A stretch of 64,000 nucleotides of DNA from Lysobacter sp. 5GHs7-4 (GTDB lineage: Bacteria; Pseudomonadota; Gammaproteobacteria; Xanthomonadales; Xanthomonadaceae): the NCBI RefSeq assembly GCF_021284765.1, contig NZ_CP089924.1:186001-250000 (forward strand), written 5' to 3'. Below the pieces are notes generated by a model. That model ran no database searches and had not been told where the DNA came from. It worked only from the letters and a program-made list of their open reading frames with translations. Below, one piece after another: positions 1 to 9,301 of this stretch; positions within the stretch are counted from its first letter, which is position 1, and the number at the start of each line of letters is the position of its first letter. Position numbers and translations under genes: made by a program.

Positions 1-459
1 CCGCGCGACATAGCCGGGTTCGCCCTTGGCCAGATAGGCGTCGGCGCGGCTGAAATACTTCAGCGAAGAGGGACGGCCCTGCTTGCGCGCGATGTCGTCG
101 GAGAAATACAGCTTGCCCTCCGCCGTTTCGATGGCCTTGTAGGTGGGGCCCGGGCGCACGCCCGTGCTGATCCGATAAGTACCGTCGCCCGCCAGCACCG
201 GCTCCAGATACACCGCGGCGCGGGTCTTGGCGGTGGCGCGGATCGGCTGCTGCGTGCCGTCCGGTGCGGTGATCGAGAAGTTCGGCGAGTCCATCGCGAA
301 GTCGGCCTGGAACGGGAGTTCCGTGAAAGCGGATTCGACCTGCAAGCGCGCGTTGAGCACGTTGAACTGGTTGGGCTTGAGGAACGGCACGTGCGCGCCG
401 GCGGAGGCGGCCGCAAGGCACAGGGCCAGGCCGCCGAGGGCGGCTTTCAATCGGGTCAT
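1..459 (-). CDS. DUF4198 domain-containing periplasmic protein (partial, C-terminus beyond window)
   Basis: The reading frame starts at ATG 459 and runs off the left edge, leaving about 153 residues. It opens with a Sec signal peptide (MTRLKAALGG then an Ala/Leu core ending AGAH). The mature part starts HVPFLKPNQFNV and continues with beta-rich sequence, as in DUF4198 proteins. That family is linked to metal (Ni/Co) uptake or periplasmic carrier roles and often lies near TonB receptors, but its function is poorly defined. A TAGAAT -10-like hexamer on the minus strand at 491-496 could be its promoter. Family membership comes from overall resemblance. No substrate can be assigned, and the missing C-terminus prevents a full check. 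Confidence 0.75.
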   Translation of the reverse strand, partial: MTRLKAALGGLALCLAAASAGAHVPFLKPNQFNVLNARLQVESAFTELPFQADFAMDSPNFSITAPDGTQQPIRATAKTRAAVYLEPVLAGDGTYRISTGVRPGPTYKAIETAEGKLYFSDDIARKQGRPSSLKYFSRADAYLAKGEPGYVAR

Positions 460-698
460 GGGGGTGTCCGGCAGAAGGATTCGCGCGGCGATTCTAGTCT
501 TCCGGTGCGCTTCCGACCCGGGTCGCCGTCACATCGATACGGAATACCGACATGCGAACCCGGCGCGCCGAACGGCAGCGCCGCAGCGGACGCGTTCGAC
601 ATTCGCGTGCGTATGCGGCGACCATGGCCTCTTGGAAAAAACCGCCGGCTTCGCGCATCCGCCAACCGCTCGGGCCACCGCCGCGCGGTCGTTCCGAC

Positions 699-908
699 CT
701 ACGCCGGCTCGTCGGGAATCAGCGCGCTTTCCAGCCGCGCGATGCAGTCCTTCAACCACAGCTTGCGCTTCTTCAATCGCTTGACGGTGAGCTCGTCGGC
801 ATCGCTGTCCTGGGCCAGACGGTCGATGGCCGCGTCCAGGTCGCGATGTTCCAGCCGCAGTTCGGCAAGCTTGCGTGCTACTTCGGCGGGATCATCGCTT
901 TCGATCAT
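699..908 (-). CDS. YdcH family protein (DUF465)
   Basis: A 69-residue acidic/basic alpha-helical protein. It has the layout of the DUF465/YdcH family: an N-terminal helix of the AELRLEHRDLD type, then a Lys/Arg-rich LKKRKLWLKDCIARLE segment typical of the family C-terminus. Members are small, soluble, probably coiled-coil proteins of unknown function. The start at 908 is preceded by TAAGCT and six bases, a -10 element placed so that the message could begin at the ATG; no Shine-Dalgarno is evident. It stands alone between a leftward DUF4198 gene and a rightward secreted protein. Confidence 0.85.
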   Translation of the reverse strand: MIESDDPAEVARKLAELRLEHRDLDAAIDRLAQDSDADELTVKRLKKRKLWLKDCIARLESALIPDEPA

Positions 909-1152
909 GCGCTGAGCTTAACGCGCGAGTGTGGCGGCGCCATATCCCTGCGTGGCGAACGCAGGCCGGCGCCGGCCCGCCGTCCGCCTTGGCCACAAGC
1001 GTCAACGCCTCACAGCGAACGACCGCGCGGGCAAGCGGCCGAGACGGCCAACTGTCCGCCCCCTGAATAGTAAAAATTTCGTTCATATTTAGTTAGAAGA
1101 TCGTTTGCCTATCCTGCAGCCGCGGATTACCCGCCCACCAAGGAGAGGTCTG

Positions 1153-1506
1153 ATGAATCGCTGGATCCCGCTATCTGCGCTCGCACTGATCGCCGCCTGT
1201 TCGCCGCTGCTGGCCGCCACCTCGCAGGGCGCCGGCACCAAGCCGACCCAGTCCGGCATCGTCGTGCAAGGCGAAAACGGCACCAAGTGGTGCTGTCCCG
1301 ACGGCAAGAAGGGCCCCAAGTGCGAGCAGGGCGTATCCACCCTGCCGGTGGGCGCCGCCTGCAATTTCGCTTCGGCGCTGGTGGTGGATGAGGGCATCAC
1401 GCCGGCGATGAGCGACCGCGGGCGCGCCGCGCTGAAACCGCAGGCGGAAGATCCGCGCCTGATGCCGGCCGCACAGCCGGTCGTCCGCCCCGCCTCCGGG
1501 AAATGA
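1153..1506 (+). CDS. Small exported protein of unknown function
   Basis: A 117-residue protein whose start at 1153 is set by an AGGAGAG ribosome-binding site at 1141-1147. The N-terminus is a signal peptide. It contains either a weak lipobox (ALIAAC, Cys 16) or a signal peptidase I site after LLAA, so lipoprotein versus secreted is unresolved. The mature protein has a Cys-containing patch ([15 protein letters not shown]), another Cys further on, and a Pro/Ala-rich tail. The cysteines may form disulfides in the periplasm. An AT-rich stretch at 1068-1115, unusual here, with TATCCT at 1110-1115 probably carries the promoter. I do not recognise the family. Confidence 0.7.
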   Translation: MNRWIPLSALALIAACSPLLAATSQGAGTKPTQSGIVVQGENGTKWCCPDGKKGPKCEQGVSTLPVGAACNFASALVVDEGITPAMSDRGRAALKPQAEDPRLMPAAQPVVRPASGK

Positions 1507-1518
1507 GCGTGTCGCCGA

Positions 1519-1539
1519 CCGCCCCATCGGACGGGGCGG
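1519..1539 (+). terminator. GC-rich hairpin downstream of the small exported protein
   Basis: CCGCCCC and GGGGCGG form a seven-base-pair stem around a seven-base loop, 12 bases after the stop codon. No T-run follows, so it may be a weak terminator or a transcript-end stabiliser. Confidence 0.35.
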
Positions 1540-1693
1540 CGGCTTGCTGCACTTAGGCGACGGCGAACGGTTTCGCCGCCACGACGGCGCGGTTTCCGCG
1601 CCGTCGCTTTGTCCGCCCCACCGCGCTCGTAAGCCGGATCCTCGTGAGCCGGATCGCAGCCGCTCCTTTGCTGCCCGTAGAATGGACGGTCTG

Positions 1694-2611
1694 ATGAGTA
1701 CCGTCCTGCCCCTAGCCGAACCCGTACGTCACGTCCGCGCCGACCAGCGTCGCGGCCACGAACACCAGCGCCTGGCCAAACGCCTGCGTCACCAGGTCGG
1801 CCGCGCGATCGCCGATTTCGGCATGATCGAGGACGGCGACAAGGTCATGGTCTGCCTGTCCGGCGGCAAGGACAGCTACACCCTGCTGGACATCCTGCTG
1901 CAGCTGCAGAAGAAGGCGCCGGTCAAGTTCGAACTGGTCGCGGTCAACCTGGATCAGAAGCAGCCCGACTTCCCCGAGCACGTGCTGCCGGCCTACCTGG
2001 AATCGGTGGGCGTGCCGTACAAGATCCTCGAGCAGGACACCTACTCGGTGGTCACCCGGGTCGTGCCCGAGGGCAAGACCATGTGCTCGCTGTGCTCGCG
2101 GCTGCGGCGCGGCGCGTTGTACACCTACGCCGAGCAGGAAGGTTTCACCAAGATCGCGCTGGGCCACCACCGCGACGACCTGGTCGCGACCTTCTTCCTC
2201 AACCTGTTCTTCCACGCCAAGCTCAGCGGCATGCCGCCCAAGCTGCTGTCCGACGACGGCAAACACGTGGTGATCCGGCCGCTGGCCTACGTGCGCGAGG
2301 ACGACATCGCGCAATACGCGCAGCTGCGCGAATTTCCGATCATCCCCTGCAACCTGTGCGGCTCTCAGGAAAACCTGCAGCGCAAGCAGGTCAAGAAGAT
2401 GATGGACGCCTGGGAACGCGACACCCCGGGCCGGATCGAGACCATCTCCCGCGCCTTGGGCGATATCCGCCCTTCGCAGCTGTCCGATCCCAAGTTGTTC
2501 GATTTCCTCGCCCTGGGCCGTCTCGGCCAGTCGCCGCTGCCGGACGCGCATGCGTGGCTGGCCGGCGAACCGCACGAACAGGAAACAGGCACCGAGCCTG
2601 CGGCCATGTAA
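1694..2611 (+). CDS. ttcA: tRNA 2-thiocytidine(32) synthetase TtcA
   Basis: TtcA adds sulfur to C32 of certain tRNAs, using ATP and a [4Fe-4S] cluster. The 305-residue product has the PP-loop SGGKDS at about 56-61. It also has the CSLC pair (Cys131, Cys134) and a further Cys222 in NLCGSQ, which are the expected cluster ligands, plus the GHHRDD motif around 158-162. The start [10 protein letters not shown] at 1694 is preferred over the in-frame ATG at 1682, because the latter overlaps a TAGAAT -10-like hexamer (1678-1683). With that promoter the transcript would have almost no leader, which fits the lack of a clear Shine-Dalgarno. It stands upstream of rdgC in the same direction with a 50-base gap. 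Confidence 0.95.
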   Translation: MSTVLPLAEPVRHVRADQRRGHEHQRLAKRLRHQVGRAIADFGMIEDGDKVMVCLSGGKDSYTLLDILLQLQKKAPVKFELVAVNLDQKQPDFPEHVLPAYLESVGVPYKILEQDTYSVVTRVVPEGKTMCSLCSRLRRGALYTYAEQEGFTKIALGHHRDDLVATFFLNLFFHAKLSGMPPKLLSDDGKHVVIRPLAYVREDDIAQYAQLREFPIIPCNLCGSQENLQRKQVKKMMDAWERDTPGRIETISRALGDIRPSQLSDPKLFDFLALGRLGQSPLPDAHAWLAGEPHEQETGTEPAAM

Positions 2612-2661
2612 GACCCGGCCGCGGTTCCGCCCGTTTCCCTTCCTTACTTTTCGGGACTTCG

Positions 2662-3567
2662 ATGTTCTTTCGCAATCTGACGCTGTTCCGCTTTCCGACC
2701 ACCACCAAACTCGACGAACTCGAAGCAGGCCTGGAGGAGTGCAAACTCAAGCCGGTCGGCCCGCTGGAGTTGTCTTCGCGCGGCTTCATCTCGCCCTTCG
2801 GCCGCGACGCCGAGGCCATGTCCAATCGTATCCAGGACGCGATCTGGCTCAGCGTCGGCGGCGAGGACCGGCTGCTGCCGGGTTCGGTGGTCAACGACAT
2901 GCTGGCCAAGAAGCTGGCCGAAATCGAGCAGAAGGAAGGGCGCAAACCCGGTAGCCGCACCCGCAAGCGGCTCAAGGACGAGCTGATCGTCGACCTGCTG
3001 CCGCGCGCCTTCATCAAGCCCAGCCGCACCGACGCGCTGCTGGACCTGGAGCACGGCATCGTCGTGGTCGACACCTCCAGCCGCAAGAGCGGCGAGAACG
3101 TGGTCAGCGAGATCCGCCGCGCGCTGGGCAGCTTCCCGGCGCTGCCGCTGAACGCCGAAGTCGCGCCGCGTTCGATCCTGACCGGCTGGCTGGCCGGCGA
3201 GCCGCTGCCCGAAGGCCTGAGCCTGGGCGAGGAATGCGAACTGCGCGATCCGATGGAACAGGGCGCGGTGGTCAAGTGCCAGCGCATGGAGCTGCAAGGC
3301 GACGAGATCGACAAGCACCTGGAGACCGGCAAGCAGGTCACGCGCCTGGCGCTGAACCTGGACGACCACGTGTCCTTCGTGCTCGGCGAAGACCTGGTGA
3401 TCCGCAAGTTCAAACTGCTTGACGGCGCCGTCGACAGCCTGGAGAACACCGAGCGCGACGACCTGCGCGCCGAGCTCGACGCGCGCTTCGCATTGATGAG
3501 CGCCGAGGTGAAGCGCCTGTTCAACGTGCTGGAGCCGGCATTGAAGTTGAGCAAGGCCGAGGCTTGA
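2662..3567 (+). CDS. rdgC: Recombination-associated protein RdgC
   Basis: RdgC is a ring-forming double-stranded DNA-binding protein that modulates RecA-dependent recombination. The 301-residue length and the N-terminus MFFRNLTLFRF fit the family. Family-like internal segments include LSSRGFISPFGR, the Lys/Arg-rich KEGRKPGSRTRKRLKDE, and the C-terminal DARFALMSAEVKRLF. The start at 2662 is chosen because the frame is open far upstream through the ttcA overlap, but only this Met gives the canonical family N-terminus. TACTTT at 2645-2650 may be its -10 element, giving a very short leader. The gene is followed by a palindromic repeat (3600-3717). Confidence 0.95.
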   Translation: MFFRNLTLFRFPTTTKLDELEAGLEECKLKPVGPLELSSRGFISPFGRDAEAMSNRIQDAIWLSVGGEDRLLPGSVVNDMLAKKLAEIEQKEGRKPGSRTRKRLKDELIVDLLPRAFIKPSRTDALLDLEHGIVVVDTSSRKSGENVVSEIRRALGSFPALPLNAEVAPRSILTGWLAGEPLPEGLSLGEECELRDPMEQGAVVKCQRMELQGDEIDKHLETGKQVTRLALNLDDHVSFVLGEDLVIRKFKLLDGAVDSLENTERDDLRAELDARFALMSAEVKRLFNVLEPALKLSKAEA

Positions 3568-3599
3568 GGTAACAGGCTGTCTCGGCGGCTCCGCAGCAA

Positions 3600-3717
3600 G
3601 AGCAAATCCCCCTCAATCCCCCTTTTTAAAAGGGGGAAGTGCAAGCAACAGCCAACGCTCGCCACCCAAGCGGTTGAGTTCCCCCCTTTGAAAAAGGGGG
3701 GCCAGGGGGGATTTGCT
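3600..3717. repeat. Dispersed palindromic repeat, inverted doublet (family A)
   Basis: Two arms face each other. The left arm begins AGCAAATCCCCCT and contains the hairpin CCCCCTTTTTAAAAGGGGG. The right arm contains CCCCCCTTTGAAAAAGGGGG and ends AGGGGGGATTTGCT. The outer ends are inverted copies of each other, about 90 bases apart. Related copies occur at 9523, 17853, 46743, 49359 and 58397. Confidence 0.85.
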
Positions 3718-3811
3718 GTTGCTCTTACTGTTGTCGTTGCCGTTACCGCCCCCCCTGCCCCGCAACCGTCATCCCCACGCGCTATCCTTCCTGCATGGCG
3801 GATCCCCACCC

Positions 3812-4609
3812 ATGAGCAGCCTGCTGCGCCTGCTGACCGGCCAGTCGCGGCCGGTCGCGCGCGGGGTCGAGCGCGAGACGATCACGGTGGTGCTGGACGA
3901 CGGCCGCAGCGTCGAGGTGTTGCGCGTGCGCGATCCGCGCGCGCGCCGGCTCAAGCTCAGCGTCGACGAGCGCGGCGCGCGCCTGACCTTGCCGATGCGG
4001 GCCAGCGAGCGCGCCGGCGAACGCTTCGTGCGCGAGCACGGCGCCTGGTTGGCCGCGCAGCTGGACAGCACCCGCAGCGAGCACGCCGCGCTGCAACCGC
4101 ATGTGGACGGGCAGCTGCCCCTGCGCGGACAATCGCGGCCGCTGCGCTGGAGCGTCGGCCGCTACCTGCGCATCGCCGAGGACGAGGACGGCGCGATCGC
4201 CATCGTCGCCCCGGAATCCGTCGCCCCGGCCGCCTTGCGCCGCGCGCTGCGCGATTTCTACGAAGGCCAGGCCCGCGCCGACATCGGCCGCTGGCTGCCC
4301 AAATACCTGCAGGGCCTGCCGCGCGCGCCGGCGCGCATCCGCCTGCGCGTGATGTCCTCGCAATGGGGCTCGTTGTCGCCGGACGGCGCCTTGTCGCTGG
4401 ATCTGGCGTTGGTGCTGGCGCCGCCGGCCGCGTTCGAATACGTGCTGGTGCACGAGCTCTGCCACCTGATCCACGCCGACCACTCGCGCGCGTTCTGGCG
4501 CGAGGTCGAGGCGCGCTGCCCGCGCTGGCGCGATCAGCGCGAGTATTTCCGCGCGCAGGGCCGGCCGCTGAAGGCGGCGCTGAATGCGCTGTGCGGTAAG
4601 AACGCCTAG
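3812..4609 (+). CDS. YgjP-family (DUF45) zinc metallopeptidase-like protein
   Basis: A 265-residue protein of the YgjP/SprT-like metallopeptidase family, predicted cytosolic. The zinc motif HELCH is at about 214-218, followed by a third histidine in ADHSRAFW, as in the family. The N-terminal half has the usual RDPRARRLKLSVDERGARLTLP beta-rich stretch (about 45-65), and SQWGSLSPDGALSLD precedes the zinc site. The start at 3812 is chosen for fit to family length. It overlaps the stop of a six-codon open frame beginning ATG 3795, which lies exactly six bases after a TATCCT -10-like hexamer (3783-3788). The physiological substrate of this family is not established. Confidence 0.88.
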   Translation: MSSLLRLLTGQSRPVARGVERETITVVLDDGRSVEVLRVRDPRARRLKLSVDERGARLTLPMRASERAGERFVREHGAWLAAQLDSTRSEHAALQPHVDGQLPLRGQSRPLRWSVGRYLRIAEDEDGAIAIVAPESVAPAALRRALRDFYEGQARADIGRWLPKYLQGLPRAPARIRLRVMSSQWGSLSPDGALSLDLALVLAPPAAFEYVLVHELCHLIHADHSRAFWREVEARCPRWRDQREYFRAQGRPLKAALNALCGKNA

Positions 4610-4620
4610 AGCCTCGGCCC

Positions 4621-4651
4621 TGGGGTAGGAGCGGCGCAAGCCGCGATCGCG
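4621..4651. repeat. REP-like palindrome (family B), left copy
   Basis: TGGGGTAGGAGCGGC followed by GCAAGCCGCGATCGC. The GCGGC/GCCGC core forms a hairpin. It faces an almost identical inverted copy at 4756-4784, making a REP doublet in the gap between the metallopeptidase and the alpha/beta hydrolase gene. Confidence 0.75.
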
Positions 4652-4755
4652 TCACTTCAATCACCATGCAGGTCGCGATGCAGTTGGCGGGGATCGCGCC
4701 TCATGTCACTTCCAGCGTCGCGCGCGATGCGAGGTGCATCGCGTGCGTGAGTTTG

Positions 4756-4784
4756 CGGTCGCGGCTTACGCCGCTCCTACCCCA
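4756..4784. repeat. REP-like palindrome (family B), right copy inverted
   Basis: The reverse complement reads TGGGGTAGGAGCGGCG then TAAGCCGCGACCG, which differs from the left copy by only a few bases. The two copies are about 105 bases apart and in opposite orientation, the classical paired REP arrangement at the 3' ends of two convergent genes. Confidence 0.75.
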
Positions 4785-4820
4785 AGGCGGTTGCCGCTTG
4801 GAAGACTCGAAGGGCCACGG

Positions 4821-5729
4821 CTACAGCGGCCGCGTCAGAAAGTCTCCGATCGCGGCCATCACCGCTTCGGGATCTTCCATATGCAAGTGATGCCCGCCGG
4901 GCACCGCCGCGCTTTCGCCCCGGCGCAGCACAGCGATGCGCGCGTCGCGCAGCCCGGCCGGGAAATACTGGAACGCGGGCTCGACGTAGACCACGCGCGT
5001 GGGGCATTCGATCGCCGCGACCACGTCGCGCACCTGCGCCTCGGTCATGCGCACCGCGGTGGCCAGGGTCAGGCGCGGATCGCTGCGCCAGACATAGCCG
5101 CCGGCCGAGTCGTCGGCGTAGTGGCCCGCGGGCACCGGCGCGATGCCGCGCTCGACCAGCAGACGCGCGACCGGCTCGCTCAAACCGTTGGCCTGCATGC
5201 GCGCGCGCACCGCGGTGGCGATGTCGCCGAACACGCGCAGCCGCTTGCCGGCCAGCGCGGCCTGGTCGGCGAACGCTTCGCGCAGACGCGCCGCGGTGCG
5301 CTCCTCGACCTCGGGCAGGCCGCCCAGGGCCTCGATCAGCTGCAGGCGTTCGATCCGTTGCGGCGCGGCGGCGGCCATCAGGCTGGCGGTGGCGCCGCCC
5401 ATCGAGTGGCCCAGCAGGATGAAGCGGTCCCAGCCCAGCGCATCGGCGACCGAGAACGCGGCGCGCGCGGCAGCGATCAGGTTGTATTCGGCGGACGGCG
5501 GCAGGTGCGCGCTGACGCCGTGTCCGGGCAGGTCCGGCGCGACCAGGTCGAAGCCGGCCAGATGCGGCGCCAGCGGCACGAAGCTGGCGGCGTTGTCGAG
5601 CCAGCCGTGCAGCGCCAGCAGGCGCGGCGCGCCGTGGACGTTGTTGCGCAGGCCGCCGATGCGGCCGAACGGCGTGTCGACCACGAACTCGCGCAGCGCC
5701 GGCGCGGCGCGGCTGCCGTCGGCGCTCAC
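4821..5729 (-). CDS. Alpha/beta-fold hydrolase
   Basis: A 302-residue serine hydrolase-type protein. The sequence shows the HGWLDNA oxyanion-type motif near residue 40, DLPGHG, and the nucleophile elbow GHSMGG. A C-terminal [12 protein letters not shown] carries the catalytic histidine. The GTG start at 5729 overlaps the hemH stop in the four-base sequence GTGA, so translation is probably coupled to ferrochelatase. A longer frame upstream is only the shadow of hemH. Substrate is unknown; similar hydrolases act on esters, epoxides or acyl-thioesters. The link to haem synthesis is positional only. Confidence 0.85.
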   Translation of the reverse strand: MSADGSRAAPALREFVVDTPFGRIGGLRNNVHGAPRLLALHGWLDNAASFVPLAPHLAGFDLVAPDLPGHGVSAHLPPSAEYNLIAAARAAFSVADALGWDRFILLGHSMGGATASLMAAAAPQRIERLQLIEALGGLPEVEERTAARLREAFADQAALAGKRLRVFGDIATAVRARMQANGLSEPVARLLVERGIAPVPAGHYADDSAGGYVWRSDPRLTLATAVRMTEAQVRDVVAAIECPTRVVYVEPAFQYFPAGLRDARIAVLRRGESAAVPGGHHLHMEDPEAVMAAIGDFLTRPL

Positions 5730-6742
5730 GTCCAGCGCTCCAGCTGCTCGCGCGCGACGCCGGCCAGCGCCGCCGCGTGCGCGGGGCTGTCGTTGAGACA
5801 GGGGATGTAGCGCAGCTCGCCGCCGCGGCCGGCGACCTCCTCGGCCAGCATCATCGCCACTTCTTCCAGCGTTTCCAGGCAGTCCACCGCGAAGCCGGGC
5901 GCGACCACGTCGATGCGGCGCAGGCCGCGCGCGCTCAGCGCCTCCAGCGTGTTCGCCGTGGCCGGCTCCAGCCAGCGCTCGCGGCCGAAGCGCGATTGGT
6001 AGCTCAGGGTCCAGGCGTCGTCGGCCAGGCCCAGCGCGCGCGCGATCGCGCGCGCGCTGGCCTCGCATTGCTGCGGATAAGGATCGCCGTCGTCGGCCAG
6101 GCGCTGCGGCAGGCCGTGGAAGGAGAACAGCAGGTGGTCGCCCGCGCCGTGGCTCTGGCGATAGGCGCGCACCGAATCGGCCACCGCCGCGACCCAGTGG
6201 GGATTGCGGTAGTAGTCCTCGACCATGCGCGTGGTCGGGCCTTCGCCGCGCGCGATCACGTCGGCCACCGAAGCCGAGGTCGAGGTCGAATACTGCGGAT
6301 ACAACGGCAGCACCAGCAGACGGCGCACGCCGTCGGCGCGCAGGCGCTGCAGCGCGGCGCGCAGCGAGGGCTCGCCGTAGCGCATCGCGTCCAGCACGCG
6401 CACCTGCGGCAGCTCGCGCTGCAGCGCGCGCGCCAGGCGGCGGGTGTACACGGCCAGCGGCGAACCGCCGTCCTCGCCGTCGATCCAGATGCTGGCGTAC
6501 TTGTGCGCCACCCGCGACGAACGCAGCGGCAGGATCGCGAAATGCAGCAGCGGGCACCACAGCCAGCGGGTCAGGCTGACCACGCGCCGGTCGTGCAGGA
6601 ACTCGGCCAGATAACGGCGTACCGCCGCCGCGGTCGGGGCCTGCGGCGTGCCCAGATTGACCAGCAGTACGGCGGTGTCGGCGCTCACGCCGGCGGACTC
6701 GGAAAGGGACGGGGATTGGGCGATGCTGGCGTCGGCGTGCAT
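5726..6742 (-). CDS. hemH: Ferrochelatase
   Basis: HemH inserts Fe2+ into protoporphyrin IX, the last step of haem synthesis. The 338-residue product contains [12 protein letters not shown] near the N-terminus, the signature [15 protein letters not shown], the active-site histidine in SFHGLPQRL, and the C-terminal DCLETLEEV glutamate motif. MHADASIAQ at 6742 is preferred to the upstream Met at 6817, whose extra 25 residues look non-conserved. CATCCT lies six bases before this ATG, again compatible with a leaderless message. The gene overlaps the downstream hydrolase by four bases and diverges from the SYLF gene. Confidence 0.95.
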   Translation of the reverse strand: MHADASIAQSPSLSESAGVSADTAVLLVNLGTPQAPTAAAVRRYLAEFLHDRRVVSLTRWLWCPLLHFAILPLRSSRVAHKYASIWIDGEDGGSPLAVYTRRLARALQRELPQVRVLDAMRYGEPSLRAALQRLRADGVRRLLVLPLYPQYSTSTSASVADVIARGEGPTTRMVEDYYRNPHWVAAVADSVRAYRQSHGAGDHLLFSFHGLPQRLADDGDPYPQQCEASARAIARALGLADDAWTLSYQSRFGRERWLEPATANTLEALSARGLRRIDVVAPGFAVDCLETLEEVAMMLAEEVAGRGGELRYIPCLNDSPAHAAALAGVAREQLERWT

Positions 6743-6919
6743 GCCTATAGGATGACAGCACCCGCCGGGCCGGGCAGCATGCGCGGGTCGCGGCGCGCTC
6801 GTCGGCGACGATTCCATGGCGATTCATCGCCGCGTTACTAGTCTGAACCCCAGCTTGAACCCTGGCGCGCGCCCGCGGTCGAACGCGTGCGCCGCCCCCC
6901 GTCTTCGCCGGAGTCCCCC

Positions 6920-7762
6920 ATGTCCCGTCCGTCGCGCCTCGCCGTCCTCGTGCTCAGCCTGAGCTTCGCCGCATCCGCCGTCGCCGGCCCCGATGAGGAC
7001 GCCCGTGCGCGCAACGCGGTGCGCGTGCTCGGCGACATCCAGCAGATTCCCGAGTCGGCGATCCCGGACAAGCTGTTCGACGAGGCGCGCGCGATAGTCG
7101 TGGTGCCCGACACGCTCAAGGTCGGCCTGGTGCTGGGCGGCCGCCGCGGCCACGGCCTGGTCTCGGTCAAGAATCCCGACGGCACCTGGTCCAACCCCAG
7201 CTTCGTCAAGCTCACCGGCGGCAGCGTGGGCTTCCAGGCCGGCGTGCAGTCCTCCGACATCGTGCTGGTGTTCCGTGGCGAGCGCGGTCTGGATTCGATC
7301 GTCAACGGCAAGGTCACCCTGGGCGCCGACGCCGGCGTCGCCGCCGGCCCGGTCGGGCGCAGCGCCGCGGCCGCCACCGACGGCCAGCTCAAGGCCGAAA
7401 TCTGGTCCTGGTCGCGTGCGCGCGGCCTGTTCGCGGGCGTGGCCCTGGATGGCGCGGTGCTGCAGATCGACGACCAGGCCAACCAAGTCGTCTACGGCGA
7501 CGGCACCACCCCGCGCATGATCTTCGAGGGCCGCGCCGCGCAGATGCCGTCGGAGGCCGTGGTCGACTTCCGCGACCGCCTGGAGGAAGCCAGCGCGACC
7601 GCGCGCGCGAACCGCCAGGAAGCGCCGCAGCCGGCCACCGGCGCCACCGTCTACCCCTCGACCCCGGCCAATACGGCGCCGGCCGCGCCCGTCGCTCAGC
7701 CGGCCCAGCCGACCGCACCGGTCGAGGAACAGAACCAGACCAAGGTCGAGCCGCTGCCGTAA
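6920..7762 (+). CDS. SYLF (YSC84/Ysc84-like) domain lipid-binding protein, exported
   Basis: A 280-residue protein with a Sec signal peptide ([22 protein letters not shown]). The SYLF domain spans roughly 30-215, with the typical blocks [55 protein letters not shown] and the [11 protein letters not shown] segment. SYLF domains bind phosphoinositides in eukaryotes. In bacteria they are exported proteins of unclear role, possibly envelope lipid binding. The last 65 residues are a Pro/Ala/Thr-rich, probably disordered tail. The start at 6920 follows from the signal peptide. TAGTCT at 6839-6844 may be the -10 element. Confidence 0.9.
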   Translation: MSRPSRLAVLVLSLSFAASAVAGPDEDARARNAVRVLGDIQQIPESAIPDKLFDEARAIVVVPDTLKVGLVLGGRRGHGLVSVKNPDGTWSNPSFVKLTGGSVGFQAGVQSSDIVLVFRGERGLDSIVNGKVTLGADAGVAAGPVGRSAAAATDGQLKAEIWSWSRARGLFAGVALDGAVLQIDDQANQVVYGDGTTPRMIFEGRAAQMPSEAVVDFRDRLEEASATARANRQEAPQPATGATVYPSTPANTAPAAPVAQPAQPTAPVEEQNQTKVEPLP

Positions 7763-7862
7763 GCGCGGCGGCGGCCCATTCAGGCCGCACCATGCCTGCG
7801 GTCACGGGTCGCGTAACACGGCTTGCGGTATCCTCAGCGTCCCAACTCCGGCGGAATCACAC

Positions 7863-8087
7863 ATGGGCGGTTTGAGTCTTTGGCACTGGCTGATCGTGCT
7901 GGTGATCGTGGTGCTGGTGTTCGGCACCAAGCGCCTGAAGAACGTGGGCCAGGACCTCGGCGAAGCGGTGAAGGGCTTCAAGAAGGGCGTGCAGGACGAG
8001 GACAAGCCGGCCGCGCAGCTCTCCGACGAAACCCGGCGCGACGACGCCAACGCGCAGACGCGCAACGACGAACACACCCCGCGCTGA
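7863..8087 (+). CDS. tatA: Sec-independent translocase subunit TatA
   Basis: A 74-residue TatA. A single N-terminal membrane helix (residues 5-20) is followed by the Phe-Gly hinge at 20-21. Then come the amphipathic helix [21 protein letters not shown] and a charged disordered tail. It forms the size-variable pore of the twin-arginine pathway, which exports folded proteins. It is the first gene of tatABC. TATCCT at 7829-7834 is a plausible -10 element. Its first nine residues recur in a small ORF at 58059. Confidence 0.96.
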   Translation: MGGLSLWHWLIVLVIVVLVFGTKRLKNVGQDLGEAVKGFKKGVQDEDKPAAQLSDETRRDDANAQTRNDEHTPR

Positions 8088-8127
8088 CACGCCTTAGCGT
8101 TCCCCACGGCGTTTCCGGCGCGCGGTC

Positions 8128-8520
8128 ATGTTCGACATCGGCTTCTCCGAAATCTTCGTCATCGCGGTCGTGGCCCTGCTGGTGCTGGGCCCCGAACGCC
8201 TGCCCAAGGCCGCGCGCTTCGCCGGCCTGTGGGTACGGCGCGCGCGCGCGCAGTGGTATTCGGTGAAGTCGGAGCTGGAAAACGAGCTGGCCGACGAGGA
8301 GCTGCGCCGCAGTCTGCGCCAGACCCAGGCCGATCTGCGCGAGGCGCAGGAAAGCCTACGCAATCAGATCCACGACAGCCGCGACAGCCTCCAGCGCGAG
8401 CTGCGCGAGGCCGAACGCAGCGTCGAGGCGCTGGACGGCAAGCCCGCCGACGCGGCGACCGCCGAGCCCACCGCGCTGCCCGCCCCCACCGCACCGGCCC
8501 ACGACGATGAGCGACGCTGA
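8128..8520 (+). CDS. tatB: Sec-independent translocase subunit TatB
   Basis: A 130-residue TatB. It has the family N-terminus MFDIGFSEIFVIAVVALLVLGPERLP, with the Gly-Pro hinge at 21-22. A long coiled-coil-like amphipathic helix rich in Arg/Glu follows (residues 40-110), and the tail is Ala/Pro-rich. TatB pairs with TatC to recognise twin-arginine signal peptides. It lies 40 bases after tatA and overlaps tatC by 14 bases. Confidence 0.96.
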   Translation: MFDIGFSEIFVIAVVALLVLGPERLPKAARFAGLWVRRARAQWYSVKSELENELADEELRRSLRQTQADLREAQESLRNQIHDSRDSLQRELREAERSVEALDGKPADAATAEPTALPAPTAPAHDDERR

Positions 8521-9280
8521 TCCCCGCGCCGCGACGTCGGCCGACGACGAGACCGCGGCCGAGCCGCGTCTGCTCGACCATCTGATCGAACTGCGCGCGC
8601 GCCTGCTGCGCGCGGTGGTCGGCCTGCTGATCGTGTTCCTGGCGCTGATGCCGTTCGCCTCGGAGATCTTCTCGCTGCTGGCCGGCCCGCTGTTGGGCAA
8701 GCTGCCCGAGTCGGGCAAGCTGATCGCCGCCGACCCGGCCGGCGGTTTCTTCGTGCCGGTCAAGCTGGCGTTCTTCGCCGCGCTGTTCGCGACCGTGCCC
8801 TGGCTGCTGTATCAGGCCTGGGCCTTCGTCGCGCCCGGCCTGTACAAGCGCGAGAAGCGCCTGGCCCTGCCGCTGCTGGCCTCGGCGGTGACGCTGTTCT
8901 ACGCCGGCTGCGCGTTCGCTTATTTCCTGGTGCTGCCGGCGGTGTTCGGCTTCCTGGTCAAGTTCACCCCGTCGGTGGTGGCGATGACGCCCGACATCGG
9001 CAAGTACCTGGACTTCGTGCTGGTGATCTTCCTGGCCTTCGGCGCCAGCTTCGAGCTGCCGGTGGCGCTGGTCATCCTGGTGCTGCTGGGCTGGGTCACG
9101 CCGCAGCAGCTCAAGGAAGGCCGCGGCTATGCGATCGTCGGCATCTTCGTGATCGCCGCGGTGATCACGCCGCCGGACGTGGTGTCGCAGCTGATGCTGG
9201 CGATCCCGATGTGCGTGCTGTACGAGTTGGGGATCATCGCGGCGGGTTGGGTGAAGCCGCGCGAAACAGCGGAAAGCTGA
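8507..9280 (+). CDS. tatC: Sec-independent translocase subunit TatC
   Basis: A 257-residue polytopic membrane protein and twin-arginine signal receptor. It shows LLDHLIELRARLLR before the first membrane segment, the conserved PFASEIFSLLAGPLL, APGLYKREK in the first periplasmic/cytoplasmic loop region, and six predicted membrane helices. Its FGASFELPVALVIL segment matches the highly conserved TatC fourth helix. The start lies inside tatB, indicating translational coupling. A REP-type hairpin follows at 9302-9318. Confidence 0.96.
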   Translation: MSDADPRAATSADDETAAEPRLLDHLIELRARLLRAVVGLLIVFLALMPFASEIFSLLAGPLLGKLPESGKLIAADPAGGFFVPVKLAFFAALFATVPWLLYQAWAFVAPGLYKREKRLALPLLASAVTLFYAGCAFAYFLVLPAVFGFLVKFTPSVVAMTPDIGKYLDFVLVIFLAFGASFELPVALVILVLLGWVTPQQLKEGRGYAIVGIFVIAAVITPPDVVSQLMLAIPMCVLYELGIIAAGWVKPRETAES

Positions 9281-9301
9281 GCGCGGCGCGGCGGTGCGTG
9301 G

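Noticed and set aside
4821..6827. 668-codon frame suggesting a fusion of a long N-terminal region to the alpha/beta hydrolase
   Set aside because: The first 365 codons are the shadow of hemH in another frame. The hydrolase begins at GTG 5729, overlapping the hemH stop.
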